A stretch of DNA of 64,000 bases from Calamus simplicifolius (Eukaryota > Streptophyta > Magnoliopsida > Arecales > Arecaceae), in the NCBI GenBank assembly GCA_900491605.1, contig UESW01004559.1, positions 264,582 through 328,581 on the forward strand, read 5' to 3'. The translations under genes and the position numbers were made by a program. This document shows positions 22,601 to 32,340 of the stretch, one piece after another; within the stretch, counting starts at the first letter, position 1; each line of letters begins with the position of its first letter. A model generated the notes under the pieces. The model made no database searches and was not told the DNA's origin. It was given only the letters and a program-made list of their open reading frames with translations.

Positions 22601-25477
22601 GTGCACTTATTTAACTGACAAAGCTGTTGTGGTGAAACCTTATCACATTTGTTTTGGAGTTGGCTTTATCAGTCCTTATCCATCTTTTATCCTGTCCAGG
22701 GCTATATTTGCTGTTGAGTAGTTCTAAGAAACAAAAACATGAAGGGCCTCTTATACTTTGTGATGCCATCTGTTATGTTTATTGACTTATCATTCTGATT
22801 GATGATGTAAAAGAATGCTGTATCAGGACAATATATGCACAAAACCTGGTATTGCTTTTTTAATTATTTATTTTTCAATGAATTGTTAATGGTGACTTGA
22901 TGAAGAATGCTCAACTCAGATCCCCTCAGATAACCATTTGAACACAGATATATCTTTAGTTCTATAAGCAAAAAAATCATTTTTGTCTCAAAAAAAAAAT
23001 CATCTCAAAATCCAAAACTTCTTTTTCTTGTTTGTTCTGATCTTATGAGGTCTAGCTTTATCAATGGTGATTCCATAACTTTCTTGGGATTTACTCTGAA
23101 ACACATTTCTTGCATTACAGGAAAGAAAAATTGGGTCTGGATCAGATGCAAATAAATTGCATGCCTTTCGTTATTTGCTAATCCAATTGCTGCTGCAAGT
23201 CCTCCTTCGTCCAGGTGAGTTATCTGAAGCAGCACTGGAGCTGGTTATATGTTGTAAGAAGGCTTTCCCTGCTGCTGCTCTTGGTGACTCTTCAGAGGAA
23301 GAAGATGAATTTGATGATAATGATGCACCAGAGATGATGGATGTCCTAGTAGATACGTTGCTTTCTATCTTGCCTCAGTCATCTGGTCCTATTTGTTTTG
23401 CTGTTGAACAGGCAAGTTACATTCTGCAGTAATTATTACATACTATTTCCATGAGCTTGAATCATGAGTATGACCTGATAAAACTTTTATCGGACATTTT
23501 TTTGAATGCTTTTTAAAGTAGTTTCCAATAAGACTAGTGCTGGATTTTTTTTGCCTCAAGTATCCCCCCAATCCAAAACAGTGAGCTATTGGCGTACCTT
23601 TTTTTTGTGAGAACCAGTTAATAATGGCTCTGCAATTTACAATTAGTGTCATGTTTTCCTTTTCCTGCACAAACTCTTGCCTAAACAATTATATGGCTTC
23701 TCCTCTTAAAGAAGTGATATCCAGTTATTCACCGTTCCTTTTTCTATCTCCAGGTTTTCAGGTTCTTCTGTGATGACATAACAGATGCTGGACTCCTTCG
23801 GATGTTGCGAGTCGTTAAGAAAGATCTGAAGCGTCCTCGCCATCAAGCAGCTAGCAGTGATGGTGATGAAGAAGATGATGATTTTCTTGGCATTGAAGAA
23901 GCGGAGGAAACTGATGAAGCTGAGGCTGTTGGGACAGGTGATAGTGATGGCCATGCTGATGATTCTGAAGAAATGCTTGGAGCTGAGGCAGCCGATGAGG
24001 AATTCATAAAAAATGATGAGGATTCCAAGAGCATCGATGGAGTTGAGGCAACTAATGAAGAAGTTACTAAAAATGACAACGACCCTTCGGCTTCAGATGA
24101 TTCTGAGAGTGGTATGGATGATGATGCCATGTTTGGGATGGATTCTTATATTGCACGAATATTCAAGGAGAGGAAAATTTCTGGGAATGACAGTGCTCAA
24201 TCCCAGCTCACATCTTTTAAACTTCGCGTGCTCTCACTTCTGGAAATATATCTACAGAAGAATCCAGGTAAACACCGAAATATACTTAAACCACATTTAT
24301 TGGGTGTTACACTTGCATCAAATAGCTTTTACTTTATTTCATGATTGCTGCCCCAGGTAATAGAATGGGCAAGGCAATATGTGAAACACATCCTTAATTT
24401 TGTAAATCAGAAACATTGCAAACAACAAGACAAGGAAAATACAGCTTCCTGTATTCTTTTTCCATTTTTTATTCATTTATGAGAGCTGTTTTCTGTTTAT
24501 TTTCAAAATGTATTCCATGTTTTCCCTGGATAAATCCAATTTTCAGAAAATATGTTTGTCTGAAAATTCTTAGGGGGACGTGAAATATGTTAACTAATAT
24601 GCATACATCTGTTTATATTTATTTATTTTCCCTGGTAATGTATATTTAACTTTATTGTTATTTGGGAATAGGCAAGCCTCAGGTTTTGATGGTCTATTCT
24701 TACCTGGCTCAAGCTTTTGTCAATTCGCATAGCACTGAGGCTGGTGAGCAAGTCAGGCAACGCATTGGCGGAATTCTGCAGAAGAAAATATTCAAGGCAA
24801 AGGACTATCCAAAGGGTGATGACATCCAGCTCAGTAATCTTGAAATCCCATTGGAGAAGAGTCTGAAATCAGCATCACGTTCACGATACAAGACTGTCTC
24901 TGCTCTAGCTCAGACCTCATCATTCTGGATATTAAAAATCATACATTCACGAAAATTTTCCAAATCTGAACTCGAAGGGGTGGTGAGTATATTTATAGAT
25001 ATACTGGTTGACTACTTCAATAGTAAGAAGTCCCGGTTGAAACCTGGGTTTGTGAAAGAGGTTATTCGAAGGCATCCCTGGCTTGGGCTGCAGCTTTTTG
25101 GCTTTCTTTTGGATAAATGTGGGAGTGCAAAATCAGAATTTCGACGAATTGAAACACTAGATCTCATAGACTGTATAATGAAATCATGTATCTCAACTGG
25201 GAAAGCAGAAAAAGATAACGATTCATCAAGTAAGTCTAAGTTATTAAAGAAACACTTGCCAGCACTTTGTCAGCTGATCCAAGGAGTTCTGAGCAATTTG
25301 CCAGAAAAACAATCGAGGCGTGCCGAAGTGCGTCGGTTTTGCACCAGGGTGTTGCATGCTGTCTCAATATTGAGCCTGAACAAGTCTTTTCTTAAGGCCT
25401 TGAAGCCAGAAACTTATGTTCTCTGTGAGTCTCAACTAGGTGATGCATTTCTTCCCTTCAAGATGCCTACAAAATAG
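13684..25477 (+). CDS. MYBBP1A-like / DNA polymerase V (POL5) family protein, 8 exons
   Basis: Exons: 13684-14255, 18440-18565, 18657-18854, 20488-20712, 21000-22156, 23121-23411, 23754-24267 and 24672-25477 (stop TAG 25475-25477), giving about 1,290 residues. The family (DNA_pol_phi domain) is nucleolar and acts in rDNA transcription and ribosome biogenesis; despite the name it is not thought to be a replicative polymerase. Evidence is LRYAIRRLIRGVSSSRE joined to FARQGFALGLTAVVGA across intron 1, the helical-repeat body, and a strongly acidic stretch in exon 7 (DGDEEDDDFLGIEEAEE). Oddities: ATG 13684 (MGSKKRPSGSVEYLDSEENA) runs into a stop at 13771-13773 while the next frame stays open, so exon 1 seems shifted by one base; ATG 13857 gives a shorter in-frame start. 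Exon 5 is 1157 nt, one short of a whole codon number, with the frame break near 21430. Intron 6 is GC-AG. Confidence 0.88.
15066..15812. mobile_element. Non-autonomous DNA transposon (MITE-like), 747 bp
   Basis: The terminal inverted repeat is ggtagtatttggatg at the left and its complement catccaaacactacc at the right. Flanking cta on both sides (15063-15065 and 15813-15815) gives a 3-bp target-site duplication, as in PIF/Harbinger-type elements. There is no transposase ORF. The interior is rich in ggaata/tattcc words. Confidence 0.8.
15407..15516. repeat. 55-bp direct repeat, two copies, inside the MITE
   Basis: tatgttatgtacatatatta starts at 15407 and again at 15462, with near-identical following sequence. 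A third partial copy of tatgtacatatatta follows. Confidence 0.9.
16480..16498. repeat. Poly-C homopolymer
   Basis: An uninterrupted C run of about 19 bases followed by a T run, inside POL5-like intron 1. Confidence 0.9.
23412..23753 (+). other. GC-AG intron 6 of the POL5-like gene
   Basis: The exon ends CFAVEQ at 23411, followed by gcaagt, not gtaagt. The acceptor ctccag is at 23748-23753 and the next exon starts VFRFFCDD in phase. GCAAGT after a strong exon end is the standard form of the minor GC-AG class. Confidence 0.85.
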
Positions 25478-28171
25478 ACCAAATGCTAAGGATCTTTTTG
25501 AGTTGATGATGAAAGAAGATGCCAGAGGTTGTGATCTTTCCTGCAAGTTTTCTTACATCTTTTCAATTGTTTGTGCATCTTTTTATAACTCCTCATTAGA
25601 CAATATTTACACAAAATGTTGTCGTCTATTTCTATCAGCTCGGATGCTAACATAAGAAAGAAAATTGTTACTAAAAATCTAGCTGTTATGATTTAAAATA
25701 GTGACAAAGATATTTATGCCTAGTGTCTCCTTACCAGTTGTAGTTTTCTTTTCTGACTTGTCATGAATTCTGAAGTTTCACTCTGGCGGCTAATGTTGTT
25801 CAGAGGCTCATTGGAGATGACTGATCAAGCATTAGCGTGTACTTGCTGTGGAGGAAGCCCATTTTTATGCTGCTGAAATTGTGGTTCAGATTGGATTGTT
25901 GACAATAGGCCTGCAATTTTGGTTAGTTCACCATGTCTTGCTGGAATTTCATACAAGTTCCCAATGTTTATGGATAAAAATTACAAAAGATACGACTGAA
26001 TGTTAAATCACAAGAGTTCTGAGCAGTGTTAAATGGTGAGGCTATATGTTGTATTATTCTTTGCTGGTAATCTTTGCTGAATGCAATAAACACGCATTAC
26101 TCTCTATAATTCCGTTAGTTAAAGGGCATAGCTTTGGTGTTCATTTGGATGCATTATTAATATGGTTGCTCGTTAAAGATTTAAAGCTTAATCATTCTCT
26201 CAGATGTGATTACACCTGCGGTTGACTGAGTAAATATACTGTGTAGCTTCAAAGTCCTTGAATGCGTGTTTATTGCATTCAGCAAAGATTACTGAATGAT
26301 TAAGCTTTTAACTTTCGGCCAAAAAAGGGTTACTGAATGTATTATCCTTTTATATCAATCTAATTAATTTACAAACTATAAAATCAGTGCATGACTATGT
26401 CTTTGATCAACTAGATTGGAAAGCAAAAAGAGTTAGCACTACTAGGAATATCAAGTCAATTTATAGATTTAGTAGCCAATAAAAGTATTTCAATAGTTAC
26501 CTTGATTGAAAGAAGAAATCAAGACGGTTATGAAAACCAAAAAGTTATTACCTTAAAGTGGGCTACAAAAATCATAAGGTGGTTGTTGAAGATAAGTGTG
26601 AAGAGAGTTCTAATGGTTAGAGGAAGTTTTTGGTTGTTGTTGGATTTGAAACAGGAAATTGTTCAAAAGTTTGAAGCGGCTACCGTTATGATCAAAGTAT
26701 TACAAATACAACGGAAATAAGGAAATAAATCATCCCTTTATTCTTTTATACCATAGTTGAAGAAGTATAGATTGTAATTTTATTTCTCTGTGCCTTTCTA
26801 TTATGCACCTATTTGTTTTTCGGGAGTTCGTTGCCTGTTGTGCCGAGAATTTGTCAGTAGTGAACGGTTACTTTGACTATGGTCCATGCTGTCCAAGTAT
26901 TTATCCATTCATCACTTTATTTAGCATTGATAAACAAAAATGGTTTTATCTTGAGCGGATGCCGTCTCCACCAGCCCTGCATGCATGTTGCTGTGGTTTA
27001 ACCCATTGATCTTGAGGAGTTCCAAGCATTCACAATGGCACGTTTTTTCTTTTTCCGCTTCATTTATGCATTCTGTGGCGTTTGTAAAGATGATCAAAGC
27101 CCTTTGATTTACCCGGCTATAAACCCCCTAGTGGAAGCCCATTGTGTGCAAAGCAAGCTAACATTATTATCTTCAAATTATTGTACATGTTTTGCTTTAA
27201 AAAAAATGCTGTACATCTCCTTTTCTCATAAAATTTTATTGAAGCTTCTCTTAAACTGTTAATTCATTGCCATGTGGAGCTGTTTAATTTCATATATATG
27301 AAATTATTCTAGAGGGAGGCGGTCCATTGCCATGCAACGACGCACGAGACGGACGCAGCCTTGGTCTGCCTTGGAATTTCTAGACAATGGAAACCAGCGG
27401 GGGGCGCACCCTTTGTCGTAAATGGATCCGCCCGAGGGTACGCACCAAGCTCATGACTATGAAGGTAGTTATTGCTTCAGGGAATCTTTAAATTAAAAAA
27501 AAGTAGAAAGAGTGTTGTTGTTTTTTTTTTTGGCAACCACTTTTTTTTTTTTTATAATCTCGGCGAAGCACTCTCACCATCTCAATCCCTGCATCGATAT
27601 CCCGGTGAAGCCGGATAATCTGATCCAAAATAAATAATATTTTATCCAATATTTTTTTTAAAAAATATCTTGAATCTCATCGTATTTATTCGGATGGCAA
27701 ATGTTAATATAGGATGAAAGAGTTATAATAATAATTTTTTGATTAATTTTTTTGGATAAGGTCTTACTGAAAAATGATGCCAGAGTTAACTTAGTTCATG
27801 ATCTTGTGAACCAAGAAATAGTAGAGACCCTATGTATTTATGATTAAATTTAATTAAATTTAAATATGAATTTAGTATAAACTTCAAATTAAGAGAAGAA
27901 AGTTGAAATCATATTGTTTAGTACTATATGGGTTATCGCTAGTTATTTTGGGTGAAATTCTAATTTGTGGCAGCTTTTTTAAAAAAAATTTTTCTAAGAA
28001 AATAAAATAAAGCTTGCCACTTTAGGAATTCAAATTGATTGTACTTACTAATGCCACGTTGATACCACTCCTTCCCCTCCCTCCTAAAAAGAAAACTCAA
28101 AAAACTCAATCACTAAAGATATCATAGCTGGGTTACAAACCGTTCTACCTCTTTCCACTCCAAACCTATTG
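25478..28171. other. 3' flank and intergenic DNA
   Basis: Sequence after the POL5-like stop with no recognised gene. It contains the long inverted repeat at 26067-26292 and short poly-T tracts. An aataaa occurs at 26084-26089 within the left arm of that repeat. Confidence 0.6.
26067..26292. repeat. Perfect 32-bp inverted repeat with 162-nt spacer
   Basis: 26067-26098 (gtaatctttgctgaatgcaa onward) is the exact reverse complement of 26261-26292. A second nested pair, ttaaagcttaatcatt (26181-26196) against aatgattaagctttta (26295-26310), is almost perfect. The first pair could form a stable hairpin in the 3' transcript region. Confidence 0.9.
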
Positions 28172-28194
28172 GACGCCGATCCTTATGCTTCTCT
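28172..28194. repeat. Target-site duplication, left, of the LINE
   Basis: gacgccgatccttatgcttc plus tct recurs at 29817-29839 with one mismatch. The two copies flank the minus-strand LINE. Confidence 0.85.
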
Positions 28195-28422
28195 CTCTTT
28201 TTTTTTTTTGGTACAGACGGGCAGTCACACTAGTCTAATATGAGACAACCCAGATACATCTGAATATAAAATTTGCAACAAAACAAGAGGGCAGGGGTCA
28301 TCCCTTCTCCATATCCTATAACCAACATGTTGAGCCACAGCAGCCGCCACCTAGTCCATCGCCGAATTAGTTTCACGAAAAACATGACGTATCTGGACAG
28401 TATCCACTTCCTGGAGTATAGA

Positions 28423-28720
28423 CTATATATCCTTGAGAATTAGATTAGGGGATGCTTCAGGAACATTCTCCTTCCACAGCCACTGAATGACTGTCGTGGA
28501 ATCGCCCTCAATCACTAGCCTCTGTGCTCGAAGAGTCTGAGAAGCATAAGAAATACCTGCCCAAGCAGCATAAAGCTTGGACATAGGGACAGAAGAATTC
28601 AGGATGCCGAATCCCCTTGTCGCCAGCATATCGCCCTGAGGACCACGGATGATGAAGGCCGAACCAGCCAATCTACCGCGGACACTTCCATCAAAGTTGA
28701 TTTGACAAACCCTGGAGGGG
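28423..28720 (-). pseudogene. LINE ORF2: RNase H domain (RVT_3 type)
   Basis: Readable as INFDGS, then SAFIIRGPQGDML, then LYAAWAGISYA and VIEGDSTTVIQWLW. The first and third catalytic Asp positions are present. The usual Ala-Glu before L/YAA is Ser-Lys here, so the catalytic Glu appears lost. A stop (TAG) follows at 28421-28423, before the usual C-terminal end. Confidence 0.75.
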
Positions 28721-28725
28721 GGCTC

Positions 28726-29124
28726 CTAAGAAATGAAAACAGTACGCCGGTTCGCTGTCGAAACAACAGGGGAACCCCAGAGGCCAAAGCTGTCGTAACC
28801 AACCGATAGAGTAGCACAGGCACATTCTGCGGACAAGGATCTAATCTTCCTCACAAGCTGCCGAGAAGAAATAACGTCCTCAGAGAATATAATCTGGTTC
28901 CTAAATAACCAAATCTGGTAGGCTGTGGCCGCCCAGAGCCCACGAGTATGCTGAGGAGCCCTCCGAAGATCCTGAAAAAAGAGAGGAAGTGGGGAACCAT
29001 AAGCATCCATTCTAGAAGCATAGCCCATCAAGTGCCATATCTGACTAGCTCTAGGACATTTGAAGATTGCATTGTCCGTAGACTCCTTCAAACCACACAG
29101 GGGGTAGGTCGGCTGGATAGACAT
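28726..29124 (-). pseudogene. LINE ORF2: zinc-binding reverse transcriptase segment (zf-RVT)
   Basis: A 132-codon open segment holds CGLKESTDNAIFKCPRASQIW, a Cys/His-type pattern of plant LINE ORF2 C-terminal regions, then GLWAATAYQIWLFRNQIIF. It is a fragment of ORF2, and the next domain continues in another frame, so the gene is broken. Confidence 0.8.
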
Positions 29125-29816
29125 ACCCCTATGAGAGAGCAGGGCACACGTTGGCAGGCAGTCCCAAAGAAGCTTCCATAGAAAGAGCTGAACCCTAGGA
29201 AGAGTGGGGAGCGATCATATCCAAGCAGCATCCTTCGTTACCAGGGGCTAAGGCCTGAATATCTTCATCAAGTCCCTGAAAGGGGCCTTAGAGAGGGAGG
29301 ATCGCTGCCAAAGCCTAACATCAGCCGTGGGACTAGAGATAAGATGAATCGATAGAATCCGCCGAGATAGTTCCTCACCAAAGAGACTGGTCACCAAAGG
29401 GTATCCCAGGAGGGGGGATCAGATGAGATCAAATCCTTAACCCTCAAATCGGTGGGAATATCAATGCTGTAAAAAGAGGGCCACCGATAAGGCGAGAGCT
29501 CAGAAATCCAAGAATCCTGAATAGTGTCAATAGAGTGACCATCACCAATCATCCAAGAAATATTCTTCATGATGGAGTCTCCAAACTGACAAACCTCCTT
29601 TCAAAAGGAAGAGTACCCCCGAGGTGGCAATATGTCCTCCCCAGACTTCGAGTCACCATATCTCGCCCATATCATGGTGCTCCAAAGACATTGCGGCTCC
29701 AGGAGGAAGCGGGAAGCATGTCTGGCCAATAAACCTTGACGCCTGATCTTCAGGGATTTGGATCCCGAGACCACCCTTTTGGATAGGCATACAAATGATG
29801 TCCCATGATAAAAGAT

Positions 29817-29839
29817 GACGCCAATCCTTATGCTTCTCT
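29817..29839. repeat. Target-site duplication, right, of the LINE
   Basis: gacgccaatccttatgcttc plus tct, matching 28172-28194 with one g/a difference. Confidence 0.85.
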
Positions 29840-30078
29840 TTTAGTCATGCCATCGTATCAAGATGATGGAGCAATGATCGTGGAGTATGTGGCAGTCGAT
29901 AATGCTAGTAGAGTGATCTGGAGATGATTCGATGGTAGAGGAGCCATTCAAGAGCTCATCACCATCAATGACCTCGGATTAGTTTGACTAAGAAAGCAAA
30001 AGGAAGATCCCATTGAGAAGGTAATGTAGTGGTTCATGCCTGCTGGTTTTGGTAGTTATTCTATACTCAATGAATTCC

Positions 30079-30109
<31 letters not shown>

Positions 30110-30111
30110 GA

Positions 30112-30151
<40 letters not shown>

Positions 30152-30208
30152 GATGCATGATTCTTTTCAAAAGATTATCTACTATTAATAAATAGACTAA
30201 AGATAAAT
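29840..30208. other. Flank between LINE and Tat element, with compound microsatellite
   Basis: Unique sequence, plus (AC)n followed by (AT)n at about 30082-30148. No gene seen. Confidence 0.7.
30082..30148. repeat. Compound microsatellite (AC)n-(AT)n
   Basis: Long AC dinucleotide run, a short gagacat interruption, then an AT run ending at 30148. Confidence 0.95.
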
Positions 30209-30213
30209 GAAAT
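30209..30213. repeat. Target-site duplication GAAAT, left
   Basis: gaaat directly precedes the LTR start at 30214 and recurs at 43888-43892. Confidence 0.85.
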
Positions 30214-31849
30214 TGATGATGCCAAGTCACCTTCTTCGAATGTCGGGGAAAAACAGATGTCTCGCTCCCGGAAATCCTGCAAGAAAAGTTTCCGGGGACC
30301 GGCAGCACCGGTGGAGACCCTCCGATGATCAAGTTAGTGGCTTGGGTTCAGACAAGGAACCGCTCCAGCGAAGAAGAGCTGAGGCGGTTAGGGTTTTGCT
30401 GGGAGGAAGAAAGCTCAGAAAAATCAGAGTTCAGATCCCACTTACAGCGTATTCTCCTGCTCTTATAGTTGTCCTAATACCTTACCTTTCGTCCAGGGGA
30501 GATTGCCTTCGTACCGCAGCTACACGTGCTGGAGACATCCCCCGTACCTCCTGTTGATGTGATATCACACGTGTCCAGCGGTCGCGAAGGTATGCAGTGC
30601 GCACCGCCGGTTGACGGGACAGAGTATAGCTGCAAATAATGGCATGCCGTACGCCGTAGCAAGATATGGTCATGTGCAGGGGCATGCAACGCGCCAAACC
30701 TCGTTATGAGGCATGGCCCTCCGTAACAGGGCACAATCACGGAAGTACCGAACGGTATGCTGTGGCAAGGTAGGGTCATGCGCTGAAAATCATGTGCGAG
30801 CACTGTGCAACCTGGAGGTTGCTGCTTTTCTTGACAGCTGAGTCGCATGTTGATCGCAGATGGCCCCACCCTGAAGGGATGCCGGGGGTGAGGGGATGAC
30901 CATGCAATGACGATGCACCCCGGGACCGGTGGGGGGCCCCGGGTTAAGAAATGATGACCCCACCCCCGACCCCGAGGGGGTGCCGGGGGTGAGGGAATGA
31001 CCATGCACCCCGGACCAGTGGGGGCCCCGGGGTTAAGAGATGACGACCCCGCCCCCGACCCCGAGGGGGTGTCGGGGATGAGGGAATGACCGTGCACCCC
31101 GGGACCAGTGGGGGCCCCGGGGTTAAGAGATGATGACCCCACCCCCGACCCCGAGGGGGTGCCGGGGATGAGGGAATGACCGTGCACCCCGGGACCAGTG
31201 GGGCCCCGGGGTTAAGAGATGATGACCCCACCCCCGACCCCGAGGGGGTGCCGGGATGAGGGAATGACCGTGCACCCCGGGACCAGTGGGGCCCCGGGGT
31301 TAAGAGATGATGACCCCACCCCCGACCCCGAGGGGGTGCCGGGGGTGAGGGAATGACGATGCACCCCGGGACCGGTGGGGGGCCCCGGGGTTAAGAGATG
31401 ATGACCCCACCCCCGACCCCGAGGGGGTGCCGAGGGTGAGGGAATGACGATGCACCCCGGGACCGGTGGGGGCCCCGGGGTTAAGAATGATGACCCCACC
31501 CCCGACCCGAGGGGGTGCCGGGGTGAGGGAATGACCATGCACCCCGGGACCAGTGGGGGCCCCGGGGTTAAGAGATGATGACCCCACCCCGACCCCGAGG
31601 GGGTGCCGGGGATGAGGGAATGACGTGCACCCCGGGACCAGTGGGGGCCTCGGGGTTAAGAAATAACGACCCCACCCCGACCCCGAGGGGGTGCCGGGGA
31701 TGAGGGAATGACCGTGCACCCCGGGACCGGTGGGGGCCCCGGGGTTAAGAAATGATGACCCCACCCCCGACCCCGAGGGGGTGACGGGGGTGAGGGAATG
31801 ACGGTGACTGCCGTTACCTTTTCTGACGACGCTGGGATCAGTCATATCA
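30214..31849 (-). repeat. 3' LTR of Tat element 1
   Basis: 1,636 bp, colinear with 42188-43887. It runs from tgatgatgccaagtcac at the left to cagtcatatca at the right (plus-strand reading). A minus-strand TATA-like ctataag lies near 30460. An internal GC-rich array occupies 30885-31805. Confidence 0.93.
30885..31805. repeat. GC-rich tandem array in 3' LTR, ~89-bp unit, ~10 copies
   Basis: The word gggaccagtggggg or gggaccggtggggg recurs about every 89-90 bp between about 30.92 and 31.73 kb. Each unit carries self-complementary ggggcccc-type stretches. All ORFs here are repeat translations. Confidence 0.95.
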
Positions 31850-31866
31850 GATGCCCCCTCGCCCTG
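31850..31866 (-). other. Polypurine tract of Tat element 1
   Basis: On the minus strand gcgagggggcatc directly precedes the 3' LTR start TGATATGACTG. This is the expected position and composition of a PPT. Confidence 0.75.
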
Positions 31867-32340
31867 GGGCGAAGCGGGTCCCACCGCTGAGGCCCAAGGG
31901 GCGTTCTCCACGTGGCTGATCCCTGCCTTGAGTTCTATGCGGACGGTGCGGGGAATGTAAGGAGACGGCCCCCCGTACACCACGCCAGCCATGATCACCC
32001 TCGAAAATGAAGACGGGCTCTTCGGAGTCTGCGCGAAAAGGCGTATCATCATTTCCTCTCATTACGGCGATGTCAGCAAGGTCCCATCGTTGGCCGGGGG
32101 CGTGCCGCACCACGCGCCGGGGTTCCTCGAGGCGAATCGGCGTATAGCAAGAAGCCGCGTGGCTGACGACATGGCGGGACATTTTGAAAACTCAATAAAG
32201 CTAGCCAAAGGGAGGCGGGCGGATGCCTCATCACCATCGTCTTCTTCCTTCTGTTCCTCAATGTTCCTGCAACCTGCGAGCTCGTGCCCAACTTTCTTTG
32301 CTCTTCCAGGTCAGCCTTTTCGTCTTAATTCTCTTTATTC

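Larger units (their letters stand above)
28195..29816 (-). mobile_element. 5'-truncated LINE (L1-type non-LTR retrotransposon)
   Basis: The element reads on the minus strand. Its 3' poly(A) appears as the T run at about 28198-28210, next to the left target-site duplication. Inside are the end of the ORF2 reverse transcriptase region (WMIGDGHSI and DSWISELSPY near 29.5 kb), a zinc-binding RVT segment and an RNase H domain. It is about 1.6 kb, so most of ORF2 is missing at the 5' end, as is usual for LINE insertions. The 23-bp duplication with a single mismatch suggests a fairly recent insertion. Confidence 0.9.

Noticed and set aside
23843..24130. Ser-rich minus-strand ORF
   Set aside because: It is the complement of the acidic (GAT/GAA) stretch of exon 7.
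13684..25477. First thought: RRP12-like nucleolar HEAT-repeat protein
   Set aside because: The RYAIRRLIRG / ARQGFALGL junction and the central acidic stretch fit MYBBP1A/POL5 better.
30790..31538. Pro/Gly-rich ORFs in the LTRs (also 42413-43803)
   Set aside because: They are translations of the ~89-bp GC-rich LTR repeat.
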